NCBI RefSeq assembly: GCF_028858725.1
Contig: NC_084763.1
Location: 9,920,001 to 9,984,000 of the forward strand
Length of the DNA stretch: 64,000 bases
Direction: 5' to 3'
Source: Colius striatus
Lineage: Eukaryota; Chordata; Aves; Coliiformes; Coliidae
Shown here one piece after another: positions 50,101 through 61,220 of this stretch (its first letter is position 1; every line of letters begins with the position of its first letter). Under the pieces are notes generated by a model that searched no databases, was not told where the DNA came from, and worked only from the letters and a program-made list of their open reading frames with translations. The position numbers and the translations under genes are program-made.

Positions 50101-53100
50101 CTAGAACTCAAAACAGTGTTTTCTTAGGTACTATTTCAATATTTTGATTAAACCAGAAGGAAGTCAATAGCAATGTGCTTTATTATCCTACTGTGTCTGT
50201 TTCTCAGCTGCAAGCACTTGTTTTTGAAGACTTTATTACAGAGTTATGAAAAAAGCCTGTGACAGGAATAGTAAAAGCACACCAGCAACAAAATTAACTT
50301 CAAGAAGTGTCCTGTAGATTCAAATACTGCATATAAGAATATACAGAAAAATGGGTATTAGTTTTGCACAGCTTGTCTAACCTCATCATAACAAATGATA
50401 CAAATTTAATTAGCTTCTGCATTTAAGGATTTATTTCATAGGGAAGTATTAAAAATTTGAAGATGACTGTGAAATGTTAAAGCTATATTTAAAATGCAAT
50501 CTCTGCTTCCCCCTCTACCCCCTCTCGCTCTAGTTGAGGAAGTTCAAATGCAAAGATTCATACCTCCACAATCGCATCACTCAGGTGTTTCTGCTGACGG
50601 AACAGGATATTGGTGGCTCCCGCAACAAAGCCACGGACCGTAACATCTGACAGGAGATGATGCTGCTGCAGTGCCATGTATGGCAAACAAAGGTACCCCT
50701 GAAGAAACAGAGATACTTAGAGGGTTAACATAAGGCCAAAAAAAAGGAAAAAATCCACTTAGATTCAGAGTTACTCTTACCATCACACTCCACCCAGTAT
50801 GAACCCTGGTTATTACAGTTTCAGCCAGAATTATCTATGGTTGTGCTACATTACACCTGCAAAAGCAAAGCCACCAGATTCCACAGGAATTCATTTTCAA
50901 AAGGCGATGTTGCCTTTCAGTCTCAGGACTGAAACTGAAACACAATGCAAGGGACAAGAATCACATGTGTTTATAAGGCAACAGACTAAGCAGTATAAAA
51001 CAAGAGTGAGGTCTCAGGTCAGTTCAGAGACAAGAAGTCAGAGATAAAGATTTGTATCTCTGCTTTGCATACCACAATGTCTTCTGTTAGTGTGGGGCAC
51101 ATCATGCACGAAAGCTACAGATTGCTGTCTGCATTTTGTAGGTGGAGATTTCCAGGCTCCAGAGACAGCCATCGGTTTTTGATAAGCATATGTGTGCCTC
51201 CTTTAAGAAAGAGCAGGATAGAAAGCAATACACTGTGCCTTTTAGCCACTCACAGAATCTTAGGGGTTGGAAGGGACTTTGAAAGATCATTTAGTCCAAC
51301 CTCCACAGCCAGAGCAGGACCACCTAGAGTAGGTTAATCTAGTGTCTTATATTCCAAATAAAAAACCCAAACCCATACACTTTGAAAAAAAAGCTTTGAG
51401 GGAAGTCATCAAGAGATCATTGAGAAGCAGCTATAGGTATTGCAACTTTGTTCTTGAATATAGGATGAAGACATCCCTGAAGTCTAATTCTGCAGTTTAA
51501 CTTCAGCTGGTCAATTGCATAAAGCACAAAGCAATTTATTCACTAGTAGGAACCCAGAAGTGCTAACGGCATACTGGACAAAGAGCACATGCACTTCATT
51601 GTACACTTCATGGTAGCTGGAAACATATGGAAGAAAGGAGCACAACTATTCCCCTTTGTTATATTAAGACACAGGGATGGCTTCCCAGATGACAAGCGCT
51701 TATCAGTTGAAAACAGCCTGTGTCAAAGGAACAATAGTGCTTTCAGAGGAAACATCAACCTAAAATTGAAAAACTTCCAAAAATATGGCTTAAGGAGCTG
51801 CCAAAGGAAGGTTTAATTTCTGTATACTTGAGTAGCAAAGGCCTGGAAATCTTTCACTATTTATCAGCTCCCAAAGTAAGTCTAACAACTTTTCACCTCT
51901 GTTAAGGTAGTCTGTTCTTTTTAAAACAGGGCAAATAAAACAACTATTAGATCTTTCAGAACTGGTGCTAAATGACCCGTTTTTCTTTTTACTCTGGTGT
52001 ACCTGGATACAGTATTATGCCATCTGGCAAAACCTCCTCCCATTCAAATTTGTCAGATTTCACCTCTCTACGGCATGGCATAAGCCAACCCTGAGATGAG
52101 AGCTCTAAAAGAGATTTAATGCTTCCAAGTAAGTGGTTAAACTATAACTTCGAATCACATTTTTCTGATAACTTAGAGATGGAAAGCCTTTTCTGCATTA
52201 ATCATATTGGATGAACTCAGATGAATAGTGGCTTTGTGGAACAGAATGTAAACATGTGGAAAATGTCAGCTTCCTTAAAATTGTTTACTTTTCCATTTTG
52301 TGAGCTTAGAAGCAAACTAAGTTTGGACTCGTAGGCCGCCTTATCAATGATTTTCTTCTTGCTTTCAATCTAGTATGGTCAATAGAACTAGACAACATAC
52401 AATTTACAGGCCATTCTTTTCATTAGACAGACCATAAGGACAAACACCAGACTGCAGATCTTTGTTGAAAAAGCATTTCCAACAGCGACACGAGGCAATA
52501 CAGGACAACCACATTTGAGCTGCTCACTGGGCCCACACAGTGTACCATTTCCAATGACAGTCATTGTGAGAAGCTCACACGCAATCATTAAATGCAGTGT
52601 TCTGCAAGGAAATGCAAATAAATACACCTCCAAAGGGAAAAACACCACTGAACCTCATCAGCTTAAGGAAACAAATTTGAATCTTCTACTTTCTAGGCCA
52701 ATGTTAATCCAAAGGGTTATTACATTAAACACAAAACAAAGTATTTATGATGTTACTTCATTTATTGATAAAAGTATCTTTAAAAGGGACACATTTTCCT
52801 ATTCTTTAATGGAAAACCAGCTCTAGGAAATGTATTGCTTGCTACTCGACAATACCCATCAGAGTTCTTAGAGAGACCCTGGAATACCCACAGTTCAGTT
52901 GGGCATCAGTGGAAGCTGAAAATTTGTCAGCTCAGCACCATGAATAGGGAAAAAGCCACAAACAATCAGAAAGATTTACATAAAGAAAGGTGAAATTATA
53001 CATACATACACATTGTGTGTGTATATATATATATATAAACACATTAATATATGGATATGCACATTTACAAATACACACACATATATATATATATATAAAT

Positions 53101-56100
53101 TAAAAGGGGAAAACACAGGCTTAGGTGTCAGCTAAGATATACCTTTGGGAATCTTAGTTTAGATTAAGGTATGTGAAGTACTTAAGGAGTAAGTACTCTG
53201 GCATTGCCCCATGTAGGTTAGATGGGCAATTCTTCAGAGTAAACCAGTAGTTACTGACACATACCAACTGTTTACCACAGTGGGGCTGCATGTTACCATC
53301 ATGTAGCATTACAAACAGTATATAAGTATATATATGGGAGAAAAGTGGAGTGCATGGGTGCATGCATTCATCCCTGTCAAGACATACACTCACGCTTCCC
53401 ACCTGCCCTAGGAACAAACACCTGCCAGAGACTGTACTTACATGTTTTGTAGTAACCTACTGCTCATTTGGAGTAGGGTGACCCAAACTACTAGCCACTT
53501 CTGAAAAACTGATGTCTTTATGAGTTACTAGGTATCAAGAACAACATATTTACCTTTGTGAAAATAGCCAGTGGCATACCATACTGGTCCTCTTCTAACC
53601 CAGATATCAGTCCTGGAACAAGCACCGTGTGTCCTGTATTTGCTTGGGGCTGCACAGTAATTGGAAGGCTTTCTGAGCTCATGCCTGTGCTTGGAAGATT
53701 TTCAGCCCGTTCTGGTGCTGTATTTTCACGTTCTCCTTCTTTCAAATTAGACTCCTCCAAAATGCTAGGATCTAAGGTCTCCCAGTCACTCTCGGAAGAC
53801 GCTGGAGAAGCGTGGGAAGGAACTTTCAGGTGCTGCACAGTACCATTGGAGGATTGAGCTCCATTACAAGTCTTCTCTGATTGGGAAAAAGGCACATTTG
53901 CTTTTTGACCCTCTCGTGTATGGTTTCCTGCCATCTTCCTGCCTCCTTTTCCCATTCCTAAGCTTGGATTTGAAGCATCAGCAGCAGACACAGAAATAGA
54001 GTCATCTAACCGTGGCGTATTTTCCTGCAAGCCCGCATCCTCTGATATGCTCTTTCTTGGCCTATACTGTGAGCAGTCAGTAAGACCATGTTCAATCATA
54101 CCTGGAAAGTGACAGCACATGTGAGTATCAGCACCCCATTAGAAATTTAAGTGATGTTTGTTACAGAAAATGAACAAAGTAACTCATGTGCATAGTGGAA
54201 ATAATTTATTTTAAAACATTGCCTTGGGGAGAGGGACAGTGTTAAAAAAAACACCAAAAACCAAACACTTTATCTCTTAAAGAACCTGCCTCAAGTTATT
54301 TCCCTTGAGAAGACTGGTTAGAAGTTAAGAATCAGCAAGGTTAAGGAATTGGGGTGAGGAATGGGATTGTTGTTTTTTGTTGGTTGTTTTGGGTTTTGGT
54401 TTATTTTTCCTTTTTAGAGAGCCAATGTAGAAGGAAGAGAGAGGTTTGTAACTTGACAGGAATGTGTGACCTATTCAGAGTCCCATTTCTGTTACCTACA
54501 GGCAATACAGAAGATAGAGTGGCTCTGATTAAGCACAACAAATAACTCAGAGTGCAAGTAGTAAGTATTAGATGTATATGTAGTACACAGACATGTATAA
54601 AAGCCACCCATTTTTCAGGCAACATATCAACATAATTCTATTGTCACATAGTTGTTTTCCAAATAAAACAGTACAGTCAGTCTCAGTTATCACCAGCAAG
54701 CATACAAAAAGAAGTCCAAACTTCTCTTACCAGGAAAAAGTGATAGGACAGTCATCAGAGCTCCCACCAACCTATTTACTGGAGAAATATAAAACAGCAC
54801 CTGGTGGCAGAAGGGAGGGGGGTGGGGGGAAGAGAGTGCATGAGAGGAAAGGACAATTAGAGAAGAGGAGAGAATGAGAAAAATAAAAATCACACTTAAG
54901 CCTCACAAAGTCAGAACACACAAACTATTCAAGACATTGCTTTTATGTTCTTGTAGAAAGTCTGTTTACCAACAAAAGCTCTAGCAACAGTTCAAAGTAA
55001 ATATTTAAATCCATCTATTCTATCATTATATTTTATAATATTTGTAACAGATACTTGTCAGTCATTCAGATGCTTCTGTCAGTCACTCATTTTTTTTTTC
55101 CCCTAATTGCTCCAGTTACCAAATGACTGACAGAAAAAAGTTGTTTCTGGCACGATACATGAATTCTTGTTCATTTGTAGTACATTAAATTCTCTGCTAT
55201 AAATCAAAGATGACAAATAATCTCCATCCCAGAATTCTAACAAAAACCTATGCAAAAACACCTAAGAAAACATGTTAAAGACAAGCAGATAAATGGAAAC
55301 TAGGATAAATGCAGCATGCCTTCATTACAGGCATGTCTCTACAATTAAAAAAGGTAAGATTGTTTTGAAACAGAAAACAGGACTGATATTAACTTTAGTA
55401 AAGCACTTAAGGCATAACATGGAAAACAGAACCTGTTTAATTAAATCAGAGAGACTGGGATTAGTAAATTACTTAGGAATTCAGAAGGAGGGTGTCAAAG
55501 GCTAGCAAAGAAAGAACAAACAAGGCAGACTGAGTTTTACTACTGTAGTTGCTTCAGGGAGGAGGAAAGAAAAGGAAACCAATAAACAATCAACCCAAAC
55601 GAAAACAAAATACCCCAAAAGCCAACTTGTTTAACAAGGCTATTTCTACATCTTCAATGTAGAAAATACTAGCAAAAATTACATAAGCATTACAAGGAAA
55701 TGAACAATGCAAAGGAACACAGAATGATCTAACTTCAGGACTTTGCAGACCAGTTTAATAGGTTATGGTGACATTGAAACTGCAAGTTTGAAGACCTAGA
55801 CTTACTAAAAGACTTCTGCTGTAAGCTAGGAAGACATTTTAGGTTAATGAGTGATGAATAACTCATATTCCACCAGTATTTGCAAGTCTACAAGCCAGTG
55901 AATTGATGGAATCAAGAAAAAACGTCATTATTTAATGATACCTCAGCTAGAAATAGACTGTATATTATCTTGTACAAATGTTTCTTTTTGCTATAATCTG
56001 AGTTCAGCCTGACCTAACAGGTACAGCTCTTTACATTGTGTCCTGCAGGTGTTCGGGCAATTCAGGTCTGAAGAGCACTTCTAGCACTCGTTTCCTATTT

Positions 56101-59100
56101 GCATTATGTGTATCCTTTCCTATCTTATTACAGTATGTTAAGTTTCTCCACTCTTAATCCCATTTTACTTACTCTGTCTGGGATAGCTATTAAGGCAGAG
56201 CATTGACAGAAGACATGGACAAAACAGAAGCTGAGACAAACTTATACACCAATAAACAGCAGTTATTTTAGCATAATTTCCCAATTTATATATGGATGAA
56301 AAGTTGTTGATACAACTTCAGATAATTTATTTTTCACTAGTATACTCTACATAGCTTCGTATGAACAAAGTAACAACTGCATTTCTATTTCAATTACCTC
56401 CCTCAGCCTACAAACATTACCTTTTTCTCTAGAAGAATCAATTTAAAAAGGATCAAGACCTGAAAAGACACAAAAAGGTAAAACATGGTGAGTGAACCAG
56501 TGCCATTTATCAAAAACACTGTGCAAGCTTATTCAAGATTTTATATTAATGGCTGCATAACTGTCAAATACATTTGCCCAGTGAAAATCATTGTTCCAAC
56601 ACCCTTTCTCCACCTGAGCACTCATTTTAAGATAGCATTTGAGATGCACAAAGAAAAACCTGCACAAGCAAGAATCATGTCATTTCGATCATAAAAAGCC
56701 TGTGAGAAAGAACATGTTGTGTACTTCCAGAACTTTGAGAAACAGTAAACTGCATAAACATAAAAAAAGAGTTCCTCCATGGAAATACAGAATATAATTC
56801 AGCAAAGAATCAAGAACATTCACACCACCTCATTTTAGGCACCTACAGATGAGACATTTACATCAGAAGTGTCTGTCCAGACTCCCTACACTCAGAAGAA
56901 AAACACGAGCACTTCTGGAGCATGACCAGCAGACACCTCAAGTTAAAGAAAATAAGTTCTACCCCAAAAATGTACTAAGCAAGTGCACATATCACCATGA
57001 AATCCAGATTCTTGAACTTGTTACCTTGATGCCTCTCAGTTAATAAAAGATTCTAAATGCTACTTGCACCTTAACTACAGGATAGACAATTTCAGTAGTC
57101 ACTAGGAAAAAGAGCTGCAAGTTCCCTCAGGTTCTGTGTGGCAGAAGCCACAAACATTACAATATACAGGAAAAAATGCTCCAAGTTGTGTCTGCATGGA
57201 CTTCAGCAATATTCTTTTACCACAGTCATGTAATGAGAGGTGGGAAACAGAAATAAGACTGTAACTGAGATACCACTTGCACTCTGGGACAGGACTAAAG
57301 ATGTCACACAAACCTAGAAATCTCCAAGGAATCCAGCAAACAAGCAAAACCTCTGCCTGGAACTTACTTTCACTGAAGTTACGTAGGCAGAAGAGGAAGG
57401 GAAATCAGGAGGCTGTAAGCAGAAGTACTTAAGAAACATCCTTCTCACCCCTAGCTCAGGTATGTCTAGACAAGTTTATTTTTCAGTTCCTTACAATGCA
57501 TTTTACTCCACGACATGAGTGCTGTAGTTTATATATCCATCAGAGAACACCTACCTTGTGTCTGAAGTGAAGGACAAGATCCCGAGGAGACAGACCTGAG
57601 ATACCAAAAAGAGAGCAATTATTAGAGTTTAATAACTAGTAGAGATACTAACTTGTCACCATTCTTTGGAGGAAGGGGACATTCATTATGAATTCTATGT
57701 GAACTGGGTTATTTCAATAGCAGAACTCAAAAAAAATTTTGTGCTTGAGTTAAATCTACAATAGACACTCATAACATGAATAGTCATGCTCTGTTACTCC
57801 TGTTAGCTGCCACACAGCATTATGGAATCACCAGAGTAAATACTACACTGTGGATTCAGAAATGAAATAGTCAGAATCAATTGGAAGATATCCCAAGTAA
57901 CAAGCAGATCAAAGTCGGAGCGCCCTATACCATCATATAGTTCCATATAAACTGTCTCCCAAAAACAGCCAAGCAGTTGCTTTTCAGACTGTTAGGTCAA
58001 GAGGTAACACAGCTTTCACCCTACAACTGACTCCTATTGACATTTATTTAAATCCATTAATAAAGCAATGCATAAGAGAATACTGTGCAGGCACATAGAC
58101 CTCTGGTGCTTAATCTGTTAATGGGCATAAACAAATTGGCTCAGGAAGAGAACATGCTGATTAGAGTAACATTATCTCTGCTGCTTGTACAACAAAAAGT
58201 CACTTACCAAGATAAACTTGTGACCCTTCTAACAAAGTACTGCCCAAGGAACTATTCATATGATCATAAAGTTCCTGTAAAAATTAGAAGGAAAAAAAAC
58301 CCAGAAGCTGTTAATGGTGCACGGTCACACAAAATCCAGAATAAATCAAATTCATCTATTCAAGGTTTTATTCCAGAAAGACAGTAAAATTTTACTACTG
58401 GAGTCAATGGAGATAGAGACTGACAATCATGCTCATTGTCACATTTCAGATATGGGTAGTTCATTTAGTTTCCACTGAGTGATTACAAGAGCTGAATAAC
58501 TGAATGACCTTTGCAAATACAATATCTGAGCACTAATCGAAACCATTGCAGTTCACAGCCGTACACTGAAAGCTCGGTCCCGGGTGGCTATTGCTTAAAA
58601 GTTACCTTTAGAATTGATATTTTTGAGAAGTCTTTTTCTTCAAAATACGCATGTGTAATGAGTTGCAGCTTTGCCTGAAGTAACCCATACAAAGGCTTGG
58701 AAGAAAAACAAACACAAAAGCAAGTGAAAAAAACTTATTTAGTCACTCATTTTTAACTTCAATCTTCTCCCATTCTTATCTTGCAATACAGACGTATCAT
58801 ACAGAGTTCATGGAGGGGAAGTCCTTACTTCCTAACTGAAGTACTCTGACTCCAGTAAAAGTCTTTTCTTCAGCTTTAAGCACAGGAAGAATTTCTGTTC
58901 CCTGCCTGGTGACTAGTAGCTTTTTCTAAACAGGTAGAAACACAAAATGTTTCTTCAAAACAAGGGTAGCTGTACACGTGACTATCAGAATCTCTTTCAC
59001 AGTTGTCAATAGCCACTCTCTCCAGTTATTATAATGGCCAAACCCCTCGATCCTACTACAAGAAATACAGGTAGCAGCACTTAAGAATAATCAAAAGTGC

Positions 59101-61220
59101 AAATAGATATCCCAGACCCTGACAACAGGCAGACATTTTTACAATTACTCTTACAAGGAGATACCAATTCAAGGCAGCTCACTCAAATGCCACAACCTTC
59201 CAATTCAATTTGACTTCAGTGTTTTGTTACCCTTAGCAATTTAAAGACAGATGTTTGGAACCAAAAGTTCCAAATAAGAATATGGAAACCAAATAATTTT
59301 TTACTATGTTACTTGAAAGCATTGAGAGTTAACCAAACATCCTTACCAGCCGACTGAGAACACAGACACTCTTCTGTACTGTCTCTCGGGTGATGTCTGC
59401 TTGTCGTACTTTTAACACCTAGGAAACAGAAGGATTGCAGTACTGTTACCCACACACAACAACTTCAAAAAGATTTCTTTCATGGCTCAAGTTGCCACAT
59501 ATCACCCTGCTATTTAAACAAAATCCTAAACCTGACTGCCTTCAATGGTGGAATATCCAAATCATGCAACAGTATGCCCATATCTAGTAAAAATGGTCAT
59601 AGCGTTGGTACGTCAGACTTGTGTTCACATCTCACTGTGCACAGCAAAGATCCCCTTACAGCTGTGATCATAGGCAGAGGACTGTTTAAAAGACACTAGC
59701 ACGAGAAAAAAGGCAATAGGCCTGGAAAAGGCAATAGCATTTGACCTGGTAATATAAAAGAAGCCACAACACGTCACTCTAATGTTGTCTGCAAAATGGA
59801 CCAGGTTTAAAAGTCCTTGCCTAGAAATTCCTTGCTTTATAGTTGAGGATTTTCACTGAGCCACACATAAAACAGAGGAGGTATCATCACACTGTCATAA
59901 TCAATGACATTCTCAGTTAGACCTAAGAGTTTCAGCACTTAACAGAAGACCTAGAAAGCGGGAGGGGTGGGGGAGGTGTTGCACAGAAATACAGTCAAGT
60001 GATTAACTTCATTGTACAAACCAAAATGTGTGGACTGCAGCCCACACATCAAAAAGACAGATGGAAGGAGTGCTAGAGCTCTCATATGAAACACATTGCT
60101 TTATATTCTATTTGTTCATTTAAAACATTTATCTTCTTAATTGGTTACTGAACTACATAAACTGGAACCAAGAGAATAATAAAGCCAAGTTATTGCATAG
60201 TTAGATAGAGCAAGACTCCAAATCACAGAATACTGTGAAGACTGGCTGCAAAGATAATGAGTAAACTAAAATCAACATGGAGTTAGTTCAACAGAAAAAG
60301 GAATTAAAGTCTTCACATGTAAAATTTCTCCTACAGCATACACAGGAAACTGAAATATAATCAAGTATGAACGGTAAAACATAATTTCATTTGTATCTTC
60401 TAAATAAAAGACATGTAAAATGCAAATCCACATGACACTCCAAATTCATGGCATTTCATTGGAAAAAGGGAGTAATTTGTAAAGAAATTAGTAATAAATT
60501 TCTCAATTCTAAGTGCATAGATCATACAATCTTTACTACTTTTGAAAATATGGGTAGATTCTAGTAGATCAAGTACGTAATTTTCTCAGTGTGATGAGGT
60601 GCACACTTTAACTGTCATGAATTGTTCAGCTTGACCACTCAAAGTTGACTAGCAGTAAGCAACTACAATGAATGGGAAGATTCTAGTCTACTCTGCAAAT
60701 GTACATTTGGCAAAGGAAGTGGATTAGGAGAAAGATCCCAGGAAATACACTAAAATTCTTCCTAGGCACACACACTGCAGAAATTTCATCTTTTTCCACC
60801 CAAGAGGCCTACTTTCTGGAAATACAACTTGGCACCCCAACAGATTGTCAGCTTCATTTTGCTACTTGATGCTGATACCTGGATTATCTCTCAAGATCCA
60901 AAACATACCTTTCAATTGCCTTGCACATTTCAGGAGATCACAATATGCTTGCTGATGTAAGGGAAAAATAGCTCCCAAGTTCTGTGGCTACCTACTGTGC
61001 ACATTCTCATAGATTCTTAAAGTAAGCTGATCATGCAGTTTGATAGTTGGTATAATGCAAGCCACTGAAATTTAGGGCTGTTAATGCATCCAGCCTAGTA
61101 TTTCATTAAAAAAAGTCATAACTTGAATAGTTACCTTTGCTTCAATCTGCCTATAGCACGAGACTCCATATACTGTGGTTTGATCCCCGCATCTCGGTGG
61201 CAAATGGAAAAACACGGTAT
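44139..61220 (-). CDS. AVL9: AVL9, C-terminal 14 coding exons (5' part outside the window)
   Basis: AVL9 is the homologue of yeast Avl9, a DENN-related protein of the late secretory pathway linked to cell migration and polarity. Minus-strand exons: 61220-61135, 59418-59347, 58695-58606, 58274-58208, 57595-57555, 56459-56421, 54800-54731, 54101-53554, 50698-50564, 49756-49537, 48172-48055, 47112-47059, 45172-45084 and 44233-44139. Each has AG and GT borders, phases agree throughout, and the sum is 573 codons plus TAA (human protein 648 aa). Motifs along it include TVFFHLPPR, SCYRQIEAK, VRQADITRETVQKSVCVLS, LYGLLQAKLQLITHAYFEEK, DLVLHFRHK, FYISPVNRLVGALMTVLSLF, ESDWETLDPS, GLEEDQYGMPLAIFTKGYLC, DVFLDGTGWEGGDEWI, TSRNVVQTGKAVGQSVGGAF. 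The roughly 75 N-terminal residues (exons 1-2 in human) are not in the window; I looked for them to 64000 and did not find them. The gene converges on KBTBD2, as in human. Confidence 0.96.
51249..51338 (-). repeat. Short CR1 LINE 3' fragment in an AVL9 intron
   Basis: Plus-strand text tcacagaatcttaggggttg then gatcatttagtccaacctcc is the reverse complement of a CR1 3' end. About 90 bases are kept, between AVL9 exons 53554 and 50698. Confidence 0.8.
52998..53098. repeat. TG/TA and CA/TA microsatellite pair
   Basis: (tg)n passing into (ta)n at about 53012-53037 and (ca)n passing into (ta)n at about 53073-53095, separated by AT-rich sequence, form two neighbouring dinucleotide arrays in an AVL9 intron. 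Confidence 0.85.
53554..54101 (-). CDS. AVL9: AVL9 large central exon
   Basis: This 548-nt exon starts by completing the Gly of LFPG and reads MIEHGLTDCSQYRPRKSISE. It then has a Ser/Asn/Glu-rich linker clearly less conserved than the rest, then SSESDWETLDPS, SLPITVQPQANTGH and PGLISGLEEDQYGMPLAIFT. The conserved ends and variable middle suggest a flexible loop between the two halves of the DENN-like fold. Confidence 0.95.
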
